Origin: an uncultured Paracoccaceae bacterium
GTDB lineage: Bacteria; Pseudomonadota; Alphaproteobacteria; Rhodobacterales; Rhodobacteraceae
Direction of reading: 5' to 3'
Length of the DNA: 9,914 nt
NCBI GenBank assembly: GCA_938038825.1
Contig: CALHST010000020.1
Location: 1 to 9,914, forward strand
Shown piece after piece: positions 1 to 6,059 of this stretch; the stretch's first letter is position 1, and the number at the start of each line of letters is the position of its first letter. A program made the translations under genes and the position numbers. Under the pieces are notes generated by a model. It saw only the letters and a program-made list of their open reading frames with translations. It did no database searches and was not told the DNA's origin.

Positions 1-1478
1 GAAAAGGTCAAACCAGCCGCTTCCAGTTGTTCGCGATATTTGATGTCCACTTCATAGCGGTGGCGGTGGCGTTCATCGATTGTGGTTGTGCCGTATACGT
101 CCGCTACTTTCGATCCCGGTGTCAGAACCGCGTCATAGGCACCAAGCCGCATTGTACCACCTTTGTCATCGCTGACTTTGCGTTTCACCTTTGCGTTGCC
201 CTGCACCCATTCTTTCAAGTGATACACAACGGGTTCAAAACGTTTCTTGCCAGCCTCGTGGTCAAACTCTTCGGACCCTGCGGCTTCAAGCCCGGCAGTG
301 TTGCGCGCCGCTTCGATCACAGCCATTTGCATGCCCAGACAGATCCCCAAATAAGGAACGGATCGCTCTCGGGCGAATTGGGCTGCTTTGATCTTTCCCT
401 CGGTGCCGCGTTCGCCAAATCCGCCGGGAACAAGGATCGCGTGATAACCCTCAAGATGGGGGGCTGCATCTTCTTTTTCAAAGACTTCTGCATCTACCCA
501 TTCGACCCGCACGCGGACTCGATTGGCCATACCGCCATGGGTGAGAGCTTCGGCAATGGATTTATAGGCGTCTTCAAGCTGCGTATATTTGCCCACGACC
601 GCAACGCGCACTTCGCCTTCGGCGTTGTGGATGCGGTCGGACACGTCTTCCCAAATGGTCATGTCCGGTTTGGGGGCCGGGCTGATCTGGAACGCGTCAA
701 GCACGGCCTGGTCCAAACCTTCTTTGTGATAGGCCAGCGGCGCATCATAGATCGTGGACAAGTCCTGTGCTGCAATCACACTGTCTGGTCGAACGTTACA
801 GAATAGCGCAAGTTTTTCGCGTTCTTTGGCGGGGATGGGACCTTCGGACCGGCAGACCAGAATGTCCGGGGCAATCCCGATAGACCGCAGTTCCTTGACC
901 GAGTGTTGGGTGGGCTTTGTCTTTAACTCGCCGCTGGCTTTGACAAAGGGCAGCAAAGTCAAATGCATGAACAGACATTGGCCGCGCGGTTTATCCTGGC
1001 TAAATTGGCGAATGGCCTCGAAAAAGGGCAAACCTTCGATGTCACCGACTGTGCCGCCAATTTCGCAAAGCATGAAATCGACCTCCTCGTCGCCGATTTC
1101 GATAAAATCTTTGATTTCGTTTGTCACATGGGGGATCACTTGGATTGTTTTGCCCAAATAGTCGCCGCGTCGTTCTTTTTCCAAAACGGATGTGTAGATG
1201 CGCCCAGAGGACACAGAATCGGTTGTTCGTGCCGGAACACCCGTAAATCGTTCGTAGTGACCCAGATCCAAATCTGTTTCGGCCCCGTCATCGGTCACAA
1301 AGACTTCACCATGTTCAAAGGGGGACATGGTGCCAGGATCAACGTTCAAATAAGGGTCAAGCTTGCGCAATCGAACAGAAAAACCGCGGGCTTGAAGCAA
1401 AGCCCCAAGTGCAGCAGAGGCCAAACCTTTGCCAAGTGATGATACAACACCACCTGTAATGAATATATATCGTGCCAT
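1..1478 (-). CDS. pyrG: CTP synthase, C-terminus off the left edge (partial)
   Basis: CTP synthase makes CTP from UTP, ATP and glutamine in the cytoplasm, the last step of de novo pyrimidine nucleotide synthesis. I read the minus-strand frame codon by codon from the ATG at 1478-1476 to the window edge and found no stop in 492 codons. The N-terminus MARYIFITGGVVSSLGKG (phosphate-binding loop) and the DLDLGHYERF segment (about residues 69-78) mark the amidoligase domain. The glutaminase domain carries the nucleophile in GICLGMQM, with Cys at residue 380, matching E. coli Cys379. ERHRHRYEVD lies near the edge. The family is about 545 residues, so roughly 55 are missing, including the HPE motif that holds the catalytic His and Glu. 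The gene lies downstream of secG on the same strand, 157 bp away. The ribosome binding site is weak (CCGGACAG just before ATG). Confidence 0.97.
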   Translation of the reverse strand, partial: MARYIFITGGVVSSLGKGLASAALGALLQARGFSVRLRKLDPYLNVDPGTMSPFEHGEVFVTDDGAETDLDLGHYERFTGVPARTTDSVSSGRIYTSVLEKERRGDYLGKTIQVIPHVTNEIKDFIEIGDEEVDFMLCEIGGTVGDIEGLPFFEAIRQFSQDKPRGQCLFMHLTLLPFVKASGELKTKPTQHSVKELRSIGIAPDILVCRSEGPIPAKEREKLALFCNVRPDSVIAAQDLSTIYDAPLAYHKEGLDQAVLDAFQISPAPKPDMTIWEDVSDRIHNAEGEVRVAVVGKYTQLEDAYKSIAEALTHGGMANRVRVRVEWVDAEVFEKEDAAPHLEGYHAILVPGGFGERGTEGKIKAAQFARERSVPYLGICLGMQMAVIEAARNTAGLEAAGSEEFDHEAGKKRFEPVVYHLKEWVQGNAKVKRKVSDDKGGTMRLGAYDAVLTPGSKVADVYGTTTIDERHRHRYEVDIKYREQLEAAGLTF

Positions 1479-1553
1479 CTGTCCGGATTGCCCCCGTGTT
1501 CTGCAAATTGTGCCAGCTGCAGACTGCGATTAAACGCATACCCACGGGATTTA

Positions 1554-1583
1554 AGAATACCCAGATTCGGTGCAGCAAGGCAA
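1554..1583 (-). promoter_or_regulatory. possible pyrG promoter
   Basis: Reading the minus strand in the secG-pyrG gap, TTGCCT (1583-1578) and TATTCT (1559-1554) are separated by 18 bases. They resemble -35 and -10 boxes for the housekeeping sigma factor, with 4 of 6 matches in the -10. They would give a leader of roughly 70 nt before the pyrG ATG. The match is modest, and such pairs occur by chance. The alternative is that pyrG is read through from secG. Confidence 0.25.
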
Positions 1584-1588
1584 GAGCT

Positions 1589-1607
1589 GCGCAACATACT
1601 GTTGCGC
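1589..1607. repeat. 7-bp perfect inverted repeat between secG and pyrG
   Basis: GCGCAAC (1589-1595) and GTTGCGC (1601-1607) are perfect inverted copies with a 5-base spacer, ACATACT's central ATACT. The repeat is 28 bp past the secG stop and just upstream of the possible pyrG -35 box. No T-run follows on the minus strand, so it is not a classical intrinsic terminator. It could be a weak transcript-end hairpin for secG or an operator for pyrG. Confidence 0.4.
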
Positions 1608-1635
1608 ATTGGTGTTCGACCTCAAGGTCTGGTGG

Positions 1636-2001
1636 TTAGTCTGCGCTTGGCACCAGGGGTGCGTTTTCACCGCTGGAAGGTGGAAGCAGGCTGTCTGCAT
1701 CCGGTACTGCTGGTGTAATGCTGTCGGACGCTGTCGGCGGAGTTACGCCCAAACGATCCACAACAGACGTACCAGCAGAGTTTTGTGCCCCGATGATGGT
1801 CAAGGCAATCGATGTACAGATAAAGGCGATTGCCAAAATCCATGTCAATTTTCCCATAGGTGTCGCAGGGGCACGACCCGTGGTTGCACCACCGCCGCCG
1901 CCGCCGATTCCCAATCCGCCCCCTTCAGATCGTTGCAAAAGCACCGCGGCAATCAAGCCGAGAGCAAGAAGAAGGTGAATAATCAGAACGACGTTTTCCA
2001 T
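1636..2001 (-). CDS. secG: SecG, preprotein translocase subunit
   Basis: SecG is the small accessory subunit of the SecYEG channel in the inner membrane and assists SecA-driven protein export. The 121-residue product has a first membrane helix at about 3-22, the family-typical loop LLQRSEGGGLG (21-31) running into a six-glycine run (33-38), and a second helix at about 52-72. A Pro/Ser/Ala-rich hydrophilic tail (73-121) follows, of the kind seen in many alphaproteobacterial SecG proteins. The start ATG at 2001-1999 is preceded by AGGG about 4 bases upstream. It is followed on the same strand by pyrG and is divergent from the nitrile hydratase operon, 109 bp away. I am sure of the family from the two-helix layout and the glycine-rich loop. 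Confidence 0.93.
   Translation of the reverse strand: MENVVLIIHLLLALGLIAAVLLQRSEGGGLGIGGGGGGATTGRAPATPMGKLTWILAIAFICTSIALTIIGAQNSAGTSVVDRLGVTPPTASDSITPAVPDADSLLPPSSGENAPLVPSAD
1892..1906. repeat. (CCG)5 trinucleotide tract inside secG
   Basis: Five perfect CCG units on the plus strand encode part of the polyglycine loop of SecG on the minus strand. The repeat is in frame, so slippage would change loop length by whole glycines without breaking the gene. Confidence 0.7.
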
Positions 2002-2005
2002 GGAA

Positions 2006-2016
2006 CCCTATAGCGG
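2006..2016 (-). promoter_or_regulatory. CCGCTATAGGG motif directly before secG
   Basis: The minus strand reads CCGCTATAGGG four bases before the secG ATG. The same 11-mer occurs upstream of purA at 4473-4483. GCTATA resembles the alphaproteobacterial -10 element GCTANA. If it is a -10 here, transcription would begin at about the ATG, giving a nearly leaderless message. Alternatively, its AGGG part simply serves as the ribosome binding site. No good -35 box was seen at 16-18 bases. Confidence 0.3.
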
Positions 2017-2110
2017 ATGCACTGCTTGAGCCGGTATCTAGGGAAGAATGTGGCGCGGGGCAAGGGGCCTTGGGCTGGACTTCGTCGAAACTGGAGGCCA
2101 GACTTGAAAG

Positions 2111-2728
2111 ATGCCACATGATCATCACAACCACGAACACCCGCATACCCTTTTGCCCTCTGACCCGGCTTTACGTGTCAAAGCGCTTGAGACCCTTCTG
2201 ACGCGCAAAGGGTTGATAGACCCGGCCGCCCTGGATGAAATCATAGATACCTATGAAAACAAAATTGGCCCAAAAAATGGGGCCCATGTTGTTGCCAAGG
2301 CTTGGACGGACCCGGAATTTCGCGCGGCACTGCTGGATGATGCCACGGCCGTTGTCTCAGAGCTGGGGTATTATGGGCGCCAAGGTGAACATATGGTGGC
2401 GCTCGAAAATACGCCTGACGTCCATAACATGGTCGTTTGTACGCTGTGTTCCTGTTACCCGTGGCCATTGTTGGGCATTCCGCCGGGGTGGTACAAATCC
2501 GACGCATACCGGGCCCGGTCCGTGCGTGAGCCGCGAAAAGTCTTGGCGGAATTTGGTGTGACCCTGCCCGAAGACACCGCCGTACGGGTCTGGGATTCAA
2601 CAGCCGAGGTGCGCTACCTGGTCATCCCGCAAAGGCCAAAGGGAACAGAAAATCTGTCCGAAGCCGACCTCAGGGCTCTTGTCACACGCGATTCGATGAT
2701 CGGGTGCGGATTGGCGGTGCAGCCATGA
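2111..2728 (+). CDS. nthA: Nitrile hydratase alpha subunit, cobalt type
   Basis: The alpha subunit carries the metal centre of nitrile hydratase, which hydrates nitriles to amides in the cytoplasm as an alpha-beta heterodimer or its multimers. In this 205-residue product the metal-binding claw is VCTLCSCYPW, with cysteines 110, 113 and 115. Thr111 is the signature of the non-corrin cobalt class, whereas iron enzymes have Ser (CSLCSC). From the family, Cys113 and Cys115 are expected to be oxidised to sulfinic and sulfenic acid. The N-terminus is rich in His (residues 3, 5, 6, 8, 10 and 12), a likely metal-binding tail. The ATG at 2111 is preceded by GGAGG at 2093-2097, a rather long 13-base spacing; no other in-frame start fits. 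The gene overlaps the beta gene by 4 bases. Thiocyanate hydrolase gamma is related, but the single-chain beta subunit downstream argues for nitrile hydratase. Confidence 0.95.
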   Translation: MPHDHHNHEHPHTLLPSDPALRVKALETLLTRKGLIDPAALDEIIDTYENKIGPKNGAHVVAKAWTDPEFRAALLDDATAVVSELGYYGRQGEHMVALENTPDVHNMVVCTLCSCYPWPLLGIPPGWYKSDAYRARSVREPRKVLAEFGVTLPEDTAVRVWDSTAEVRYLVIPQRPKGTENLSEADLRALVTRDSMIGCGLAVQP

Positions 2729-3399
2729 CCCGCGTGCATGATATGGGCGGACGATTTGGGGATGGACCTGTGATCCCAGAACCAGAAGAAGACGTGTTTC
2801 ACGAAGACTGGCATGGCCGTGCGCTGGCCGTCACGCTTGGGGTCGGCTTTTTGGGGCAGTGGAATATCGACACGTCTCGCCATGCGCGGGAACGCCTGTC
2901 GCCACAAGATTATACTGCGTTTTCCTACTATGAAAAATGGATGGCGGGTTTGGCGGACCTGATGGTTGAAAAGGGAATTGTCACCCGGGAAGAACTGGCA
3001 GGTGGAGACATCTTGGCGTCTGATCTGGCCAGCCGCATGGCGCCAGCAGCCAAAGTTCCAGAAATTTTGGCAAGTGGCGGCCCTGCGGATCGCCCGTCAG
3101 ATGTGACCCAGACGTTCCAAGTGGGGGATGCCGTGCGAACGTCGCGCCCATTGGGCAATCAATTGATCGCGGGGGGGCACACGCGACTGCCAGCTTATGC
3201 GTCGGGTGTCGTCGGCCGCGTGGTTCGGTTTCATGGCACCCACGTTCTGCCCGATGCCAGCGCGCATGGGTTAGGGGACCGCGCAGAGCCATTATATGCC
3301 GTTGCCTTCCCAGCGTCAGATCTTTGGGCACAGCCCGAACATCCGCGGGACGAGGTCATTCTGGATCTATGGCAAAGCTATTTGGACCCAGTGGAATGA
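2725..3399 (+). CDS. nthB: Nitrile hydratase beta subunit
   Basis: This subunit pairs with NthA, shapes the substrate pocket and steadies the oxidised cysteines of the metal site. I chose the ATG at 2725, which overlaps the alpha stop as ATGA, giving 224 residues and the family-typical opening with HDMGG. An ATG 21 bases further upstream lies inside the alpha gene and would add seven unlikely residues. Visible family features are VFHEDWHGRA (24-33), SYYEKWMAGL (67-76) and GHTRLPAY (151-158), plus a C-terminal half with the beta-barrel style VGDAVR and VVGRVVRFHG. From memory of the Pseudonocardia thermophila enzyme, Arg52 and Arg154 here appear to match its beta Arg52 and Arg157, which hydrogen-bond to the modified cysteines. 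The commonly seen YxRG after that site is YASG here. The gene is translationally coupled on both sides. Confidence 0.94.
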   Translation: MTRVHDMGGRFGDGPVIPEPEEDVFHEDWHGRALAVTLGVGFLGQWNIDTSRHARERLSPQDYTAFSYYEKWMAGLADLMVEKGIVTREELAGGDILASDLASRMAPAAKVPEILASGGPADRPSDVTQTFQVGDAVRTSRPLGNQLIAGGHTRLPAYASGVVGRVVRFHGTHVLPDASAHGLGDRAEPLYAVAFPASDLWAQPEHPRDEVILDLWQSYLDPVE

Positions 3400-3707
3400 A
3401 GCCGGATCCCGTTTTTGAAGAGCCGTGGCATGCGCAGGTTTTTGCGCTGACGGTGCATCTGAATGAAGCCGGGCATCTTGATTGGCCTGACTGGGCCGCG
3501 CGTTTCGGGGCCACGCTAAAAGCACATGGTGTTGATCGGGACCTGAACGGGGGCTCGGATTATTTCGCGGCGTGGCTAGAAACTTTGGAGGCCGTGTTGG
3601 CAGAGCGCGCAATGACAGATGCCGAGAGCTTGGCCACGCTGAAAACGGCATGGGAACGCGCTTATTTGTCAACGCCCCACGGGGAACCGGTGGTCTTGTC
3701 ACAATGA
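3396..3707 (+). CDS. Nitrile hydratase accessory protein (cobalt-loading partner)
   Basis: Small proteins of this family (p14K/NhlE type) bind the alpha subunit, help insert cobalt and then exchange with the beta subunit in what is called self-subunit swapping. The start is the ATG at 3396, overlapping the beta stop as ATGA. This gives 103 residues; the upstream ATG at 3324 lies inside the beta gene and is not needed. The protein visibly resembles the N-terminal half of the neighbouring beta subunit: FEEPWHAQVFALTV (7-20) against FHEDWHGRALAVTL, and YFAAWLETLEAVLAE (56-70) against YYEKWMAGLADLMVE. No Cys is present, so it does not carry its own thiolate metal site. It is the third gene of the operon, and its position fits a dedicated maturation factor. 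Its function is inferred from family and context. Confidence 0.88.
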   Translation: MKPDPVFEEPWHAQVFALTVHLNEAGHLDWPDWAARFGATLKAHGVDRDLNGGSDYFAAWLETLEAVLAERAMTDAESLATLKTAWERAYLSTPHGEPVVLSQ

Positions 3708-3722
3708 GCCGCCGTTGGCGGC
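3708..3722. repeat. hairpin immediately after the nitrile hydratase operon
   Basis: GCCGCC (3708-3713) and GGCGGC (3717-3722) form a perfect 6-bp stem with a 3-base loop, directly abutting the TGA of the accessory gene. ATTTTTG follows about ten bases later (3732-3737), so it may contribute to transcript ending or 3'-end stability. It is not a textbook terminator. Confidence 0.45.
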
Positions 3723-3742
3723 GCGCGATCCATTTTTGTGAA

Positions 3743-3784
3743 TGAGGGGCTTTGCCCCTCAAACTCCCCAAGGTATTTTTGACC
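3743..3784. terminator. hairpin plus GGTATTTTTGACC element between convergent genes
   Basis: TGAGGGGC and GCCCCTCA pair around a TTT loop (3743-3761), giving an 8-bp perfect stem. ACTCCCC and then GGTATTTTTGACC (3772-3784) follow. It lies between two convergent transcripts, the nitrile hydratase operon and the 65-residue minus gene, where a bidirectional terminator is expected. The T-run begins 14 bases after the stem, so its strength as an intrinsic terminator is uncertain. I recall very similar hairpin plus GGTATTTTTGACC sequences recurring between genes in roseobacter genomes, so it may be a dispersed intergenic element. Confidence 0.5.
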
Positions 3785-3794
3785 AAAAGACGTG

Positions 3795-3992
3795 TTATTT
3801 GCGGGTGTAGAGGCCAGCCTTTTGCAGGAAGCGAGTCCAGGAGAATTTCGGGGCACGCATTTTTGGCGTATGTGCTAAGCGCTTGAATTCATGTTCGTCA
3901 ATAATGCGTTCCGCGCAACCGCACCCTTCGCCTGTTGCGACTTTTTCATAATAGAATTTTTGAAAATCGAGTTCAGAGGCGCGTTTATTCAT
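3795..3992 (-). CDS. small CxC protein of unknown function
   Basis: I do not recognise this gene. The 65-residue product has EGCGCAERIIDEHEF near residues 22-36, with a Cys-x-Cys pair at 24 and 26 and His34, and a basic, aromatic tail (KFSWTRFLQKAGLYTRK). It has no signal peptide or membrane helix. I prefer the ATG at 3992, which overlaps the stop of the upstream membrane-protein gene by 8 bases (ATGAATAA). An in-frame ATG at 4001 would give 68 residues. The open frame continues up to 4088, but that part lies in another frame of the neighbouring gene. The tight overlap makes it the second cistron of a two-gene operon, so a role linked to that membrane protein is possible. The CxC could bind a metal or be redox active; nothing else in the sequence supports either. 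Confidence 0.7.
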   Translation of the reverse strand: MNKRASELDFQKFYYEKVATGEGCGCAERIIDEHEFKRLAHTPKMRAPKFSWTRFLQKAGLYTRK

Positions 3993-4380
3993 CGACGTCA
4001 TCCACATCTGCCTGGCCTGACAGGTGACGTCGCACACGCGACCAATTGAGCCCAATACCCAGCACAGTGGAAAGCGCAACAAGACCAATCCAGATGTTCA
4101 TCGAAGGGTTTTGAAGATCAAGCAGGTCAAAATCATAGGCGACCCAAAGGATCGCGGCGATCAAGGCCAGGATCAAACCCATGCCAAACGCGCCGATCGA
4201 GCGCAATGTCGCCCGCAGATAAATGATGTACCCGATGGCAAGGATCAGCCCGACAAGGGCTGCGATCGACAAATTGTCAGCGCCATAAGTGGCAGTCCAT
4301 TGAATGTAATTGTATTCCGTTGGATTATAGGTGGCGGCAAGAAGTGCAAATGCGCAAAGCCAGCGGGTCAGAAAGCCCAT
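3985..4380 (-). CDS. four-helix membrane protein, DUF6524-like
   Basis: This 131-residue protein has four predicted membrane helices at about 4-18, 38-54, 63-82 and 95-112. The first contains the motif ATYNPTEYNYIQW at its outer end. It closes with a short acidic C-terminus, SGQADVDDVDE. I associate this pattern, NPTEYN after helix one and SGQADVDDVDE at the end, with the DUF6524 family of Rhodobacterales, from memory. No function is known to me. The ATG at 4380 is preceded by AGGA eight bases upstream (complement of 4389-4392). The gene is divergent from purA with 136 bp between starts, and its last 8 bases overlap the downstream CxC gene, so the two are probably cotranscribed. Confidence 0.85.
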   Translation of the reverse strand: MGFLTRWLCAFALLAATYNPTEYNYIQWTATYGADNLSIAALVGLILAIGYIIYLRATLRSIGAFGMGLILALIAAILWVAYDFDLLDLQNPSMNIWIGLVALSTVLGIGLNWSRVRRHLSGQADVDDVDE

Positions 4381-4472
4381 AGATCAGATCCTGTTTTTTT
4401 GCCTTTCGTGCCGGACATCGCAGGTTCTGTCCAGCAAAGATGTGAAAAGGTGGTTTCGGTCCGTGAGGAGTG

Positions 4473-4483
4473 CCGCTATAGGG
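4473..4483 (+). promoter_or_regulatory. possible purA -10 region, CCGCTATAGGG
   Basis: This 11-mer lies 33 bases before the purA ATG and is identical to one before secG. GCTATA fits the alphaproteobacterial -10 element GCTANA, and a start near 4489 would leave a leader of about 28 nt holding the ribosome binding site GAGGGA (4506-4511). The upstream TTTCGG/TTCGGT at 4454-4460 is only a weak -35 candidate. GTGCC (4470-4474) and GGCAC (4483-4487) flank the motif as a short inverted repeat. Confidence 0.35.
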
Positions 4484-4516
4484 GCACGGGTTTGAACACG
4501 TCAGCGAGGGATCAGC

Positions 4517-5809
4517 ATGGCCAATGTAGTTGTAGTCGGCGCGCAATGGGGCGACGAGGGCAAGGGCAAGATTGTTGATTGGCTGAGCGAGCGCGCTGAT
4601 GTCATTGCGCGGTTTCAAGGCGGTCACAATGCGGGCCACACGCTTGTCGTGGACGGGGAAGTGTATAAACTTCATGCGCTTCCATCTGGGGTGGTGCGTG
4701 GCGGCAAGCTGAGTGTCATTGGCAACGGTGTGGTTTTGGATCCTTGGCATTTGGTCAAAGAGATCGAAACAGTGCGCGCGCAGGGTGTCGTTATTTCGCC
4801 TGAAACGCTGATGATTGCAGAAAACACGCCTTTGATTCTGCCAATTCATGGCGAGCTGGATCGCGCGCGGGAATCGCAAAATTCTGTTGCCAAGATCGGG
4901 ACAACCGGGCGCGGGATTGGTCCGGCTTATGAGGATAAGGTGGGGCGCCGGGTGATCCGAGTTGCGGATCTGGCGGATGAGGCCACATTGATCAGCCGCG
5001 TTGACCGAGCATTGGTCCACCATGATGCCTTGCGTCGCGGGCTGGGGCTGGAGCCTGTTGATCGAGAGGCTTTGATTGCGCAACTGCGTGCCGTTGCCCC
5101 GGAAATCTTGCAATATGCGGCACCGGTCTGGAAAGTGATGACCGAGGCACGCAAGGCTGGCAAGAGGATCTTGTTTGAAGGGGCGCAAGGTGCGTTGCTG
5201 GATATCGACTTCGGAACATACCCCTTTGTGACTTCGTCAAATGTGATCGCGGGGCAGGCGGCGACCGGCGTCGGGATTGGACCTGGGGGTATCGATTTCG
5301 TTTTGGGAATTGTGAAGGCTTATACCACGCGCGTTGGCGAGGGCCCGTTTCCCACCGAGTTGGAAGATGCGGATGGCCAACGGTTGGGTGAACGCGGGCA
5401 TGAATTTGGAACAACCACAGGACGCAAGCGGCGCTGTGGCTGGTTCGATGCGTGTCTTGTGCGCCAGACCTGTGCGACGTCAGGCGTGAATGGCATCGCA
5501 TTGACCAAGCTGGATGTTTTGGACGGGTTCGAGACTTTGCGCATTTGCACGGGGTATGAATTGGACGGCGAAGTTATGGATTACCTGCCAACCGCAGCCG
5601 ATGCGCAGGCGCGTTGTAAGCCGATATATGAAGAGATGCCGGGTTGGTCGGAAAGCACAGAAGGTGCGCGCAGTTGGGCGGACTTGCCTGCGGGCGCTAT
5701 TAAATATGTACGTCGTGTGGAAGAGTTGATTGACTGCCCGGTTGCGCTCTTATCAACGTCGCCAGAGCGGGACGATACCATTTTGGTTACAGATCCTTTT
5801 GCGGATTGA
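4517..5809 (+). CDS. purA: Adenylosuccinate synthetase
   Basis: PurA joins IMP and aspartate using GTP to make adenylosuccinate, the first committed step from IMP to AMP, in the cytoplasm. The 430-residue product is full length for the family. It starts with the P-loop QWGDEGKGK (10-18), including the catalytic Asp13, followed by GGHNAGHT with the catalytic His41. GTTGRGIGP (128-136) forms the IMP loop, EGAQG lies at 221-225, TTGRKRRCGW (300-309) contains the aspartate-binding loop, and TKLDVLDG (330-337) contains the guanine-recognising segment. All expected key residues are present and the frame is intact. The ATG at 4517 follows GAGGGA with 5-base spacing. The DUF2842-type gene starts 9 bp after the stop and its ribosome binding site begins within the purA stop codon, so the two are coupled. 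Confidence 0.98.
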   Translation: MANVVVVGAQWGDEGKGKIVDWLSERADVIARFQGGHNAGHTLVVDGEVYKLHALPSGVVRGGKLSVIGNGVVLDPWHLVKEIETVRAQGVVISPETLMIAENTPLILPIHGELDRARESQNSVAKIGTTGRGIGPAYEDKVGRRVIRVADLADEATLISRVDRALVHHDALRRGLGLEPVDREALIAQLRAVAPEILQYAAPVWKVMTEARKAGKRILFEGAQGALLDIDFGTYPFVTSSNVIAGQAATGVGIGPGGIDFVLGIVKAYTTRVGEGPFPTELEDADGQRLGERGHEFGTTTGRKRRCGWFDACLVRQTCATSGVNGIALTKLDVLDGFETLRICTGYELDGEVMDYLPTAADAQARCKPIYEEMPGWSESTEGARSWADLPAGAIKYVRRVEELIDCPVALLSTSPERDDTILVTDPFAD

Positions 5810-5818
5810 GGAGAGCCA

Positions 5819-6040
5819 ATGGCACTGCGCTATAAAACTCGCAAACGGTTAGCAATACTGGTTCTTATTGTTCTTGTGCCGCTTTATATTGTGGCGGCCG
5901 TCAGCTTGGTTGGTTTGTTCGAACGGCCATCAATTCTGGTAGAGTTGGGGATATACGCGGCACTTGGGATTGTGTGGGCCTTGCCATTGCGATCCATTTT
6001 TCGCGGTGTGGGGCAACCTGATCCAGACGCAGAGCAGTAG
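5819..6040 (+). CDS. DUF2842-type small membrane protein
   Basis: This 73-residue protein has a basic start (MALRYKTRKR), two membrane helices at about 11-33 and 38-58, and the sequence WALPLRSIFRGVGQPDP at 53-69. That last motif is what I associate with DUF2842, a family of short alphaproteobacterial inner-membrane proteins without known function. The ribosome binding site GAGGAGAG (5808-5815) overlaps the purA stop, so translation is probably coupled to purA. A strong terminator follows 20 bp after its stop, which makes it the last gene of the purA transcript. Confidence 0.82.
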   Translation: MALRYKTRKRLAILVLIVLVPLYIVAAVSLVGLFERPSILVELGIYAALGIVWALPLRSIFRGVGQPDPDAEQ

Positions 6041-6059
6041 GGTTTTATCTTGGACATAC

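Noticed and set aside
27..806. 259-codon plus-strand open frame
   Set aside because: It lies wholly antisense to pyrG, whose minus frame is open to the edge and carries clear CTP synthase motifs. The translated product shows no family pattern.
1479..1635. tRNA-like stretch (TTCTTAAATCCCGTGGGTATGCG on the minus strand)
   Set aside because: It recalls a Leu anticodon arm, but I could not build acceptor and T arms or find a CCA-adjacent stem. Treated as chance.
2704..2724. Upstream start for the nitrile hydratase beta subunit
   Set aside because: It would add MRIGGAA inside the alpha gene. The ATGA overlap at 2725 gives the family-typical N-terminus.
3324..3395. Upstream start for the accessory protein
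   Set aside because: The extra 24 residues lie within the beta gene and are not part of the family. The ATGA overlap at 3396 is the better start.
2111..3707. Thiocyanate hydrolase instead of nitrile hydratase
   Set aside because: Thiocyanate hydrolase has its beta-like part split into two subunits. Here one full-length beta chain is followed by a short accessory protein in the usual nitrile hydratase order.
3993..4088. 97-residue version of the CxC protein
   Set aside because: The added N-terminal part is a shadow of the DUF6524-like gene in another frame. Starts at 3992 or 4001 fit the operon geometry.
4325..5188. 287-codon minus-strand open frame
   Set aside because: It is antisense to purA, which is complete with all catalytic motifs. 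Long shadow frames are common in GC-rich genes.
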